The translations under genes were made by a program, and so were the position numbers. A DNA stretch of 64,000 nt from Plantago ovata (taxonomy: Eukaryota > Streptophyta > Magnoliopsida > Lamiales > Plantaginaceae), in assembly GCA_028274465.1 (NCBI GenBank), contig CM051455.1, positions 73,890,489 through 73,954,488 of the forward strand, in the 5' to 3' direction. Of this stretch, positions 55,935 through 64,000 are shown in pieces. Under the pieces are notes generated by a model. The model ran no database searches, was not told where the DNA came from, and saw only the letters and a program-made list of their open reading frames with translations. Each line of letters starts with the position of its first letter. Within the stretch, counting starts at the first letter, position 1.

Positions 55935-58900
55935 CCCCCCCTCAAACAGAGAGCGCGGAAGACTTTTAGTAAATATATCAGCAATCTGTAGATGCGAGGG
56001 AACAAATTCTGTAGAAAGTATACCATTAGTCACGAGCTCCCGAAGAAAATGATAATCAATATCAATATGTTTGGCTCGTTTGTGAGAAACAGGATTTTGA
56101 CTGAGAAAGATGGTGCTCTTGTTATCACACAATAATGCTGGTACCTCCACAATGGAAACTTGAAGTTCACGCAAGAGGTTGATGACCCATACAACTTCTG
56201 CAGCAGTGTTAGCAAGAGCCCTGTACTCTGACTCGCAACTCGATCGAGCAACTGTAGGTTGCTTCTTAGCACACCAAGAAACCAAATTACCTCCCAGAAA
56301 AACAGAATATCCATAAGTGGAACGACGAGTGTCTAAGCAACGAGCCCAATCGGCATCGGAGTAACCTAGTATACGAGGAGGAGAACCTTTGGTGAAAGAC
56401 AAACCATGATGGGCAGTCCCTTTTACATAACGCAGAATCCTTTTGACATGGCGAAAATGGTCAATAGTAGGGGACTGAAGGTACTGACTGACCGTATTAA
56501 CAGCATATGACAAATCGGGACGAGTGATCGTGAGATATTGCAATGCTCCAACAAGTGAACGATAGAGTGTGATATCAGGAAAAGGCTCACCATCACTAGT
56601 TAATGAGACTCCAGCAGCTAGTGGAGTCGAAACCGGCTTGCAATCCAGCATCTGAGCACGGCTAAGAATGTCATGAGCATATTTAGTTTGACTTAGGAAA
56701 ATGCCATCAGAAGTGTAAGTGACTTCTAAGCCCAGAAAATATCCCAATCGCCCGAGATCCTTAATGGCAAATTCTGAATTTATTCGTGAAATTAGCTTGG
56801 TGATCAAGGTAGAATCATTTCCTGTGAGGATAATGTCATCGACATAGACCAATAAGTATAGCAATGAGGTTCCACGGGCAAAAATAAACAAGGAGGGATC
56901 AGCCCTACTGCATGAGAAACCCAAGTGAAGTAAAAAATTACTAAACCGTTGGAACCAAGCACGGGGCGCTTGTTTAAGACCATACAATGCTTTCTTCAAT
57001 TTGCAGACATGATCTGGGAAGCGAGGATCAATAAATCCCGGAGGCTGCTCCATATAAACATTTTCAGCCAAGTCGCCATTTAGGAAAGCATTTTTAACAT
57101 CTAGTTGATGCAAATTCCAATGATTCATAACCGCAATGGAGAGCACAATACGTACCGTGGATGCTTTGATGACGGGACTGAAAGTATGATGATAATCAAA
57201 GCCTGGAACTTGAGTAAAGCCTTGTGCAACAAGGCGAGCTTTGTGGCGTTCAATAGATCCATCAGACAAGTACTTAGTGCGAAAAACCCATTTTGATCCA
57301 ACGACATTTGTATTAGAAGGACGAGGAACAAGATCCAAAGTAGCATTATCGTTGAGGGCAGAAAGCTCATCATGCATCGCAGCTAGCCATTCAGGGCGTT
57401 TAATAGCTGTTTTTACCCCTTTAGGTTCCGATGAAGTAGAGAGGGCTGCAAGTAAGCCACGAAATTTTGGTATATAGTAATCTTTAAATGACTTGGGATA
57501 AAATTTACCAGCTTGTCCCCGAGTTATCATAGAAGGCTCGACATGTTGGGGTGCATCAGGAGAATGATCTCGGATCGGAGATACGGACAAAGGAGAAACA
57601 TGTTGTGGTGTAGGATCATGTTCATGGAGCAGCGGAGGAGATGGAGCCATAGGTGATGGAGGTGGACTAGACTCACTAGGAGGTGCAAGAGGTGAATTAG
57701 GCTCACTTGGAGGTGAACATGGGGAACCAACAAGATTATTTGTGGGACAAACTGTGCACTGCCCGGAAGAAGAGGGGTCAGGAGTTGTGGCAGCGGATGG
57801 TGGGTTGGGCAGAGAGTCCACCCGAGCGATTTGATCAAATGATGGATCCAGAAAGGTAGAGACATCCAGGTCCGTTGAAGTGAAAGTATCTAGAGATTCT
57901 GTGAAAGGAAAATAAGTTTCGTCAAATTGTGCATGACGAGTGATATAAACACGGCGGTTTACCAGATCCAAACACCGAAAGCCTTTATGAGTGGTGCTGT
58001 AGCCAATAAATATGCAAGGAGCACTTCGCGGTGAGAGCTTGTGTTTGGCATAATCACGCAAACATGGAAAAACGCGGCAACCAAATGGATGAAAATTCTC
58101 ATAAGTAGGAGAGGCACCAAAAAGTAACTCATATGGAGACTTAAAATGTAAGAGAGGTGACGGTAAGCGATTAATTGTATAAACAGCAGCACTAAATGCG
58201 TCAATCCAATAAGATGATGGCATATGAGAGTGAAACAACATAGCAAGCCCAGTCTCTGTAATGTGCCTATGTTTCCGTTCAGCACGACCGTTTTGTGCAG
58301 GAGTATATGGGCATGACATTAAGTGGCGAATACCACAAGTTTTGAACTGTTCCTGTATGAGAGAGTTTGTGAATTCTGTCCCCCCATCACTCTGGAAAAC
58401 TTTAATTTTTCTAGAAAACTGATTCTCCACAAGATTTTGAAATTGCACAAACACCGCATAGAAATCAGACTTATCGCGAAGAGGATACAACCAAGTAAAT
58501 CGAGAAAAATCATCCATAAATATGACATAATAACGAAAACCAGAGGAAACAACTGGAGCAGGACACCACAAATCACAATGAATTAAATCCAAAACAAAGG
58601 ATGAACGTTTCTCATTAACGGAGAACGACAATCGTTTACTTTTAGCTAATTGACAGGGAGAACAAACTTTGGGGTTGGGAAGTAGGGATGAAACTGATAA
58701 ACTCCCATCTTTATTTAAAAATGAAATAATATCAAAACTGACATGGCCTAATCTGGAGTGCCAAAGAGCAAAAGATCCTTTCAATTTCTGAGACCGCAAA
58801 GCAGCAAGGAGGGCTGACTGACTTGCTTCCAAAATATATAGTCCATCATCACGCCGTCCTTTGGCGAGAAGGGCCCCTGTTATCCGGTGCTGAATAGTAA

Positions 58901-60113
58901 ACGAATTATCAGTAAAAATCACATCCACTGGAAAATCACGAGTTAACTGGCTAATAGAAAGTAAATTCTTAGTGAGGTCCGGGACAACCAGCACATTCAA
59001 TAAGTTAACAGAATTATGCAACACTTTAGAACCAATATGAGAGATATGCAGTGTGTCACCATTACCTATGACCACACGATTATTACCGGAGTAAGGTACG
59101 ACGGCATCAAGGGTGGAAGTAGAGGGTGTCATGTGAGCGCTGGCACCCGTGTCGACATACCAATCAGAAGCGAAGTTAGCTGCAGGGTTATTAGAGCCAT
59201 AGCGATCAGGACACTCATCAGCCCAATGACCAAATGCATGACAGATTTGGCATTTAGGAGGGCCACGACTGCGACCACCATTGTTATTACCTCCACGATT
59301 TCGGCTACCATAATTCATGTTATTATTGTGGTAAGAGGTACCACGACCACCACCACGATTTCCACGGTAACCACCACGATTTCCACCGTAGCCACCACGG
59401 TTATGATTGAATTGTGAGTTGGTGGTGACAAACGCAGCAGGAGTAGATTCAGTAGAGATGTTGGATTCACGTGACTTCTGAAAGATTTCATAGCTATCTG
59501 CCAGGGGAAGAAGGTCCCGAAAGTGTGGTAGAGGAACAGTAGTTATTTGAGTGGAGCAAAAGGCTTGGAAGGATGGACCCAAACCACGTAGAAACCAATG
59601 TGACTTGTCCGTTTCATCAACAGGACGACCTATGGCAGTCAATTGATCACAAATTTGCCTAAATTCCTTACCATACTCGTACACTGAGCGAGTACCCTGT
59701 TTTATATTCTGAATAATATCCTTCAAACGGATTTCATGAGTTTTGGAGCTATGGCAGAAGGCCGCCTCGAGGGCAAGCCAAACCTCACGAGACGTGCGTT
59801 GGCCGACAATTTCAGCCATGGCTTCTTGTGTTAACGTCGAGACGAGCAAGCTGCGAAGAAGCTGATCTTGATCGGTCCAAACAGAAAAGTCAGGATTGGG
59901 AATAGATTTGTTGTCTGTGCCATTAATGAGTGCAGGGGGAGGCGGGTTAGAGAGATCGATGAACCCGAACTTTTTCTGGACACGGAGCAAAGGCTCAACT
60001 TGATCTCGCCACATAAGGTAATTGGTGGAGTCAAGTTTAATTGTGAGAAAGTGGATGAGACAAGTGATAGGGAGAGCTGTATCAGAGGAGGTGGTTTCGG
60101 TGCCGCCGGTCAT
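55929..60113 (-). CDS. Copia gag-pol polyprotein (element D), intact
   Basis: The frame is open for 1414 codons from an ATG overlapping the LTR/primer-site junction (60173). I prefer Met-21 at 60113 (MTGGTETT), which avoids translating the primer site and gives about 1394 residues. Numbered on the long frame: gag (40-230), Arg/Gly-rich linker (257-303), zinc knuckle C308-x2-C-x4-H-x4-C321, protease DTGA at 341, integrase HHCC (H472, H477, C504, C507) and D534/D596/E632 with the D-35-E spacing, a Pro/Ser-rich linker (790-880), RT (945-1190) with LDVKNAFLNG and YVDD at 1110-1113, RNase H (1270-1380) with D1273, E1314 and D1350. It should yield all enzymes for reverse transcription in cytoplasmic particles and nuclear integration. 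No frameshift or stop seen. Confidence 0.95.
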   Translation of the reverse strand: MTGGTETTSSDTALPITCLIHFLTIKLDSTNYLMWRDQVEPLLRVQKKFGFIDLSNPPPPALINGTDNKSIPNPDFSVWTDQDQLLRSLLVSTLTQEAMAEIVGQRTSREVWLALEAAFCHSSKTHEIRLKDIIQNIKQGTRSVYEYGKEFRQICDQLTAIGRPVDETDKSHWFLRGLGPSFQAFCSTQITTVPLPHFRDLLPLADSYEIFQKSRESNISTESTPAAFVTTNSQFNHNRGGYGGNRGGYRGNRGGGRGTSYHNNNMNYGSRNRGGNNNGGRSRGPPKCQICHAFGHWADECPDRYGSNNPAANFASDWYVDTGASAHMTPSTSTLDAVVPYSGNNRVVIGNGDTLHISHIGSKVLHNSVNLLNVLVVPDLTKNLLSISQLTRDFPVDVIFTDNSFTIQHRITGALLAKGRRDDGLYILEASQSALLAALRSQKLKGSFALWHSRLGHVSFDIISFLNKDGSLSVSSLLPNPKVCSPCQLAKSKRLSFSVNEKRSSFVLDLIHCDLWCPAPVVSSGFRYYVIFMDDFSRFTWLYPLRDKSDFYAVFVQFQNLVENQFSRKIKVFQSDGGTEFTNSLIQEQFKTCGIRHLMSCPYTPAQNGRAERKHRHITETGLAMLFHSHMPSSYWIDAFSAAVYTINRLPSPLLHFKSPYELLFGASPTYENFHPFGCRVFPCLRDYAKHKLSPRSAPCIFIGYSTTHKGFRCLDLVNRRVYITRHAQFDETYFPFTESLDTFTSTDLDVSTFLDPSFDQIARVDSLPNPPSAATTPDPSSSGQCTVCPTNNLVGSPCSPPSEPNSPLAPPSESSPPPSPMAPSPPLLHEHDPTPQHVSPLSVSPIRDHSPDAPQHVEPSMITRGQAGKFYPKSFKDYYIPKFRGLLAALSTSSEPKGVKTAIKRPEWLAAMHDELSALNDNATLDLVPRPSNTNVVGSKWVFRTKYLSDGSIERHKARLVAQGFTQVPGFDYHHTFSPVIKASTVRIVLSIAVMNHWNLHQLDVKNAFLNGDLAENVYMEQPPGFIDPRFPDHVCKLKKALYGLKQAPRAWFQRFSNFLLHLGFSCSRADPSLFIFARGTSLLYLLVYVDDIILTGNDSTLITKLISRINSEFAIKDLGRLGYFLGLEVTYTSDGIFLSQTKYAHDILSRAQMLDCKPVSTPLAAGVSLTSDGEPFPDITLYRSLVGALQYLTITRPDLSYAVNTVSQYLQSPTIDHFRHVKRILRYVKGTAHHGLSFTKGSPPRILGYSDADWARCLDTRRSTYGYSVFLGGNLVSWCAKKQPTVARSSCESEYRALANTAAEVVWVINLLRELQVSIVEVPALLCDNKSTIFLSQNPVSHKRAKHIDIDYHFLRELVTNGILSTEFVPSHLQIADIFTKSLPRSLFEGGC
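55935..55947 (-). promoter_or_regulatory. Polypurine tract of Copia D
   Basis: Minus-strand GTTTGAGGGGGGG directly before the LTR. It is also translated as the last residues (FEGG) of the polyprotein. Confidence 0.85.
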
Positions 60114-60160
60114 TCTGAAGGTAGAGAAAGGCGGCGAGACTTTGATATTTAGGTTTACAG

Positions 60161-60172
60161 GCTCCGATACCA
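60161..60172 (-). promoter_or_regulatory. Primer-binding site of Copia D, initiator Met-tRNA type
   Basis: Minus-strand TGGTATCGGAGC abuts the LTR with no spacer; one mismatch from canonical. Confidence 0.88.
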
Positions 60173-60314
60173 TGTATGAATGTTATTAATCACCACACTT
60201 TGGTGAGATATGTAGTACACATATATATACAAATCAGAGTAGTAGTGTACAAGTAATAATACTCTACTACATGGAAACTAGATCACAGTATCTATACTTT
60301 CCTTACTGCTAACA
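60173..60314 (-). mobile_element. 5' LTR of Copia D
   Basis: 142 bp. It differs from the 3' LTR by G/T at the CAGAG(G/T)AG site and T/G at the AACTA(T/G)ATC site. A CACTTTGGTGAG inverted repeat and ATATATATAC lie within it. Confidence 0.95.
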
Positions 60315-60918
60315 TAGCCTCAACTGCAGCTCCGCTGCACCTATCAAGAAATGAACCGCCTGAGTCGGCGTCAAGATCTCGATCAAACCCTTAATCATTC
60401 GTATACGTAAATCATCAGCCTTCTCCAAAACCCTGTTCAAACCCTCCTCCTTATCCTTGATTGCCTCGTCCACTCGATCAGCTTCATCCATCATGACATC
60501 ATCACCCTGAACACCACGAATCGAATCGCTTATGACATGACTAAGCTCCACCATTTCAGCATCAGCGACTTTCTCCTGCTGCTTTGCATGCTCCTCTGTT
60601 ATCGTGCTCCTCTGGAGTCTATCAGATTTTACAATCTGCTCGGACGTTAAGTCCCCCAAATCAGCCTTCGTCTCCACACCACTTAACAGTTTATTCAGCT
60701 TAGCATCAAACTGTAACCCGGAGACCGAGTACAAAAGATGGAAAGCTGCGCTCGGTCTCCACCCGCCGATCCACGTAAACGCGTCCTCTTACGGGCTGTT
60801 CCACTGTGGTGACAAAATGGGGAATAGATTCTTCTGAGAAAAGGACGTTTTGACGTCATAAAACTGTTGGTAGTGGTCCATGACGCGCTTGACTAGGTCG
60901 GACATGAGTGAGTATTTT

Positions 60919-61955
60919 GGAAAAATTGCAATTTTGGTCCCTTAATTCAACGTCCTCCGCGAGTTTGGTCCCAAGTGGATTCGCAAAATGCAAAAAAAAT
61001 CCCATTTGCAAATACGATCCCGTATTTATACGGTTTTACTTATGTGGCAGGGCATATGGCTTGTGAGGTGGAATTAGCTTGTGAGGTGGAAGGGAAAATA
61101 GAAAATAAACAATAAAGGAAAAAATAAAAGGAAAAAAAGGGGAAGAACAAGGATGGAGCTTTTCTGTTTTCGAAAAAAAGGACGGAGCTTTTCTGCTCCG
61201 TTACAGCTCCGCTCCGTCAATGGCCCATGATTTCTTATTCCAGATAGCAAATGACATACAAAATGAAACAGTATAGACAAGGATGGTGTTGTGGCTGCTT
61301 TAGATATGAAGAATAAACATCTCTATATGTTTTTTTTTTTATGAAAATGTTGCCTGTTTCTAATTTGTGTTATTCATTAACAAAAACAAAAACTTACCCA
61401 TCTTGTTTTGAAAGATTGCGGCGGAGATGTAAGGTGAAAGGAGAATCAATTTCGAATTAGGGATTTCTTGCACGAATCATATAGTTCGCGCTCGAGACCT
61501 TCAAGTTCTATAACATCAATGCTGAGTGGAGGTAATTCTCCGGTTGGTGGTTTACGCCAGGTAATTCTCCTTCCTTTGCTCTGTTTGCAGTTTGATGCCG
61601 ACTAGAGGTCAAGGCTCAGTTTCTTGATCTTATTATCTTCCATCTCCACCTTCAGTTTCTGTGAATTTGAGTGAAATTGGTGCAAATGAAAATTTGGGAA
61701 TTAGGATTCTAACAATTTGGGGGTCGATTTGGGGCAAATATTACGACCGGGACTAAAAAGGGACCAAAATCGCAAACCGAATTCGCATGAATCCGAGTAA
61801 GCATCCCAGTCAGACGCTTTGGTGGCAGGGGGACCAAATTCGCGAATGTTTTAGTCCCTTAACTCGATTTAAGATGTTTTTTGCGAATTTCGAATCCATT
61901 TGGGACCGTATTTGCGAAGGACGTCGAGTTAAGGGATCAAAATTGCAATTTTTCC
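60919..61955. mobile_element. Mutator-like non-autonomous element (possible Pack-MULE)
   Basis: 1037 bp flanked by the 10-bp duplication TGAGTATTTT (60909-60918 and 61956-61965). The ends are long inverted repeats of about 80 bp beginning GGAAAAATTGCAATTTTG, with GGTCCC / GATCCC and AACGTCC / GACGTCC blocks in the same order. No transposase. The interior (about 61390-61680) includes an ATG followed by GNSPVGGLRQ and a CAG/GTAATT...TTTGCAG/TT pair that looks like an exon-intron boundary, so a host gene fragment may have been captured. It lies 13 bp upstream of the DOG1-like ATG. Confidence 0.88.
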
Positions 61956-61965
61956 TGAGTATTTT

Positions 61966-62750
61966 GGTTGGGGTAATTTTGATGAGATGTTTATGAGCTC
62001 GGTCAGTTGGTTGTTCTGTTCTATTTTCCATTGTTGATAGAATTCTTGAAAGGATGATTACTAAGCACTCGCAGAATCTCCCAGGTTCCCCATGCTGGAG
62101 ATTAATTATTAGTACATGCATGCACCTTGGAATTTGTTGTCCGAACTAATCTTTTTCTTTTTTTTTCTTTTTTTTTACCATGGATGAACAATCAATCAAT
62201 ATACTGGTATCATCACATCAGATACACTTTAGCTTTAGATATGAGTTTGAATCTACAACCATGGCACAAAATCTCATTGCGTTTCGGGCGTGCCGATAAT
62301 TATCTGAAATCTGAAACACCAGCACGGAAACCAATTGGAATCGGACTACACCATTATTAGATTAGGTTTCCCAACCGGTTGAAATCGGCTATATCCGGTT
62401 AAACTTTTGGTAGAATTAAATTTCAATATCAAAATTTTTAAAGTCATTTGCAATTCACCGAAGAGATTGAAATCGATTATCCGTGTTCCCAAGTTCAGTT
62501 TTGCTAGAGTTAGAAATCACAAGTTATGAAATGGTTTTGCAAATTTGCTTAATGTTGCCCCTTGTTTTGTTCTTTTTGCTCCCTGATTTTGGTAAATATT
62601 TTGCAAATATTTTTGCTCCCTGATTTTGCTCCCAAATTCTAAGTTAATACAATGGTGAGGTAAATATTTATAAAAAATGAAAATGGTAAAAAAATCTAAA
62701 AAAAGATGAGAAAAATAATATTTAAAAAATTAAAAAGAAAATGAGTATGT
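61966..62750. other. Upstream region of the DOG1-like gene; nothing recognised
   Basis: Probably the original promoter side of the DOG1-like gene, displaced by the Mutator-like element. AT-rich, no convincing ORF. A CTCCCTGATTTTG sequence is duplicated at 62580-62640. Confidence 0.4.
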
Positions 62751-62757
62751 GTCAATC

Positions 62758-63170
62758 TAGGTTGCACGGATACGAATACGTCGATATGTATCGGATATGA
62801 TACGGATACGGGTATACGATTTTTTTAGAAAATTAAGGATACGATACGGCGAGGATATGGCTAATTTGTATTTAATTTTTTATTTTATTTTACTACTTCA
62901 TATGCATCAAAATGTACAATAAAATAATTTAACTTTAAAATAATTTAATTTATTGAAAAATAAAACAAAAAATATGGTCTGAAAAATTCGTACTATTGTT
63001 TGATGTCAAGTCCAATACGCGTATCCAAGTCTTAACTATAAACAAAATTACCCGACATATCACGTGGCGTATCGGATACGTATCACACCTTGTATCCGTG
63101 TGTCGTGTATCCGACATGTATCGAATACTGCATCATGTAAAAAAAATGGTGCATCCGTGTATCTCTATTT
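62758..63170. repeat. Fold-back-like repeat rich in GGATACG / CGTATCC
   Basis: The left part (62762-62845) has about six GGATACG/GATACG words; the right part (63015-63160) has the inverse CGTATCC, TGTATCCG and TATCCGACATG words. The two halves can pair around an AT-rich centre. Probably a degenerate fold-back or Mutator-related repeat; no target duplication found. Confidence 0.45.
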
Positions 63171-63465
63171 TTGGACCGATAAAATTCCATAAGCAGTTTC
63201 GGAGTCGGAGCACGCGGTATTTAACTATAAAAATTTTAAGATATACTGTGGTAGTATTAATTATATTAGAAAAAGAGAGAAAACATCGGATATAGCTGCG
63301 TCGCGTCGCAGGTGCAAGTTCCCAAATTTAACACAATCAATGGATGCATACGTTAATACGTACAATATCGGCTTTCAATTTCACATGCATGCAACTTCTT
63401 AATCAACGATGTACAATAACCCACGTACGTCATAATATCCATAGGAACTCTTCTCTACGAGAGAT

Positions 63466-63672
63466 GAGATTAGTGGTGGATTAGATTAAATGAAAGATTT
63501 AAAAATATTATTGTATATATTATGGTGTTTGGTATACATTAAAAATCAAATGTAATCATAAGTGAAAAAGGTATATTTTGACAAATTTAAAAGCCTTATT
63601 ACTGAGTTTGGAATGTTAAAAACTCAAAATTGGTAAGTAATTTAATCCATCCATCATAATCACTAATCTTTC
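63466..63672. mobile_element. Possible MITE with AGATTAGTG inverted ends
   Basis: The left end GAGATTAGTGGTGGATTAG and the right end, in reverse complement AAAGATTAGTGATTATGATGG, are imperfect inverted repeats around an AT-rich 200-bp body containing TGGTGTTTGGTATAC. Family and target duplication not determined. Confidence 0.4.
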
Positions 63673-64000
63673 ACTTTTAAAGGAGATTAATATCTGCTAA
63701 TAATACCGGGTCAGCTGGATTTAATGCTCTTGACCCTGTAATAATTAGCTTTTACTGAACATCATATTAAGAGGAATTAGTTATGTTAATCAATCATAAT
63801 TTGCCATAATATAACTTACAGAACGGCTCCGTATACAATACGATATGTATACGTAATACATTGATAATTATTATATTAAGCTATTATTAACATTAATTTA
63901 ATGTATAATATAATAAGCCGATTGATTTACCCAATTGATATGGAACCCAATCAATTTTAGTGAACCCAATTAATATTAGTCCGTTGATCTTACTTATTCA
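63673..64000. other. AT-rich sequence, nothing recognised
   Basis: No ORF or repeat end identified up to the window edge. Confidence 0.4.

Larger units (their letters stand above)
55793..60314 (-). mobile_element. Copia element D, complete and coding-intact
   Basis: 4522 bp, flanked by the 5-bp duplication TAGCC (55788-55792 and 60315-60319). Both LTRs are 142 bp and differ at two positions. It contains a primer-binding site, a single uninterrupted gag-pol ORF and a polypurine tract. It sits in the C-terminal coding part of the DOG1-like gene, in the same orientation. Confidence 0.96.
55704..60905 (-). pseudogene. DOG1-domain (DELAY OF GERMINATION 1-like) gene, interrupted by Copia D
   Basis: A single-exon gene starting at ATG 60905-60903 (MSDLVKRVMDHYQQFYD) and ending at TAA 55706-55704. 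Motifs typical of the DOG1 family: EDAFTWIGGWRPSAAFHLLY, a Glu/Lys-rich middle, and the C-terminal LTPTQAVHFLIGAAEL. The frame resumes beyond the retrotransposon as LHDWGKEK...EAS. Without Copia D and one TAGCC copy it is 225 codons, a normal length. Codon 39 (60791-60789) is TAA where relatives have Leu in SP-L-EDAF, so it is disabled twice. DOG1 proteins act in seed dormancy and the domain is shared with TGA-type bZIP factors; the role of this paralogue is unknown. Confidence 0.85.

Noticed and set aside
59016..59417. Plus-strand ORF of 133 codons opposite the Copia D gag linker
   Set aside because: Shadow of the Gly/Arg-rich coding sequence on the minus strand.
60114..60173. Start of the Copia D polyprotein at the ATG overlapping the LTR/primer site
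   Set aside because: The 20 extra residues come from the primer site and leader; Met-21 is more typical for Copia gag. The open frame is noted as a finding, but the upstream start is not preferred.

Overview
This window is repeat-rich nuclear DNA of a flowering plant, most likely a eudicot. The evidence is AT-rich sequence packed with nested LTR retrotransposons of plant type (Copia elements primed by initiator Met-tRNA; Ty3 elements with a primer site matching the plant tRNA-Asp 3' end), Stowaway-, hAT- and Mutator-type non-autonomous DNA transposons, and one remnant DOG1-family gene. The species cannot be named from the sequence. No bacterial, organellar, tRNA, rRNA or CRISPR feature was seen.

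Layout. I use four family names. A is a Ty3-type family with 1.2-1.3 kb LTRs (TGATGAA...TTCATCA), a gag-protease ORF and no polymerase. B is a Copia family with about 1.9-2.1 kb LTRs (TGATAGTG...). C is a second, degraded Copia family with a 1.47 kb LTR (TGTTAGGA...CCAACA). D is a compact Copia family with 142-bp LTRs.
1-7973: two A elements lie tail to tail. A1 (+) starts outside the window and carries a solo LTR. A2 (-) has an intact gag-protease ORF and inserted into A1's 3' LTR; a deletion then fused the two tails into a large inverted repeat.
7974-19081: B1 (-), holding a solo LTR of an A-related family in its coding region and a hAT-like element in its 5' LTR.
19082-25517: an A-LTR fragment and a broken, intron-containing gene of the plant 'putative gypsy-type transposon' family, split by a solo LTR.
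25518-29129: B2 (+), truncated, joined to an A-LTR fragment.
29130-54739: Copia C (-), interrupted by complete B3 (30036-48950). B3 is itself interrupted by full-length A4 (31730-40048, ending in a 100-N gap) and by another solo LTR.
54740-64000: a lower-copy region. A DOG1-like gene (55704-60905, -) carries an in-frame stop, contains a young, coding-intact Copia D element near its 3' end, and has a Mutator-like element 13 bp before its ATG. MITE-like repeats lie on either side.

How the parts work together. Target-site duplications (5 bp for LTR elements, 8 bp for hAT, 10 bp for Mutator) let the insertion order be read. No A copy here encodes reverse transcriptase, so A must have been mobilised by a partner's enzymes. 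D is the only element whose gag-protease-integrase-RT-RNase H reading frame looks fully intact. The most unusual signals are: (i) clusters of near-perfect GC-rich palindromes just upstream of the TATA box in every A LTR that retains U3, with a second cluster inside A4 and a differently worded cluster in a related LTR; (ii) a 7-base motif (TTGCTGA in element sense) strongly over-represented through Copia C, in both coding sequence and LTR; (iii) the tail-to-tail inverted repeat; and (iv) the LTR-to-LTR reading frame of Copia D. These are read by eye from the sequence; none was tested by database search.
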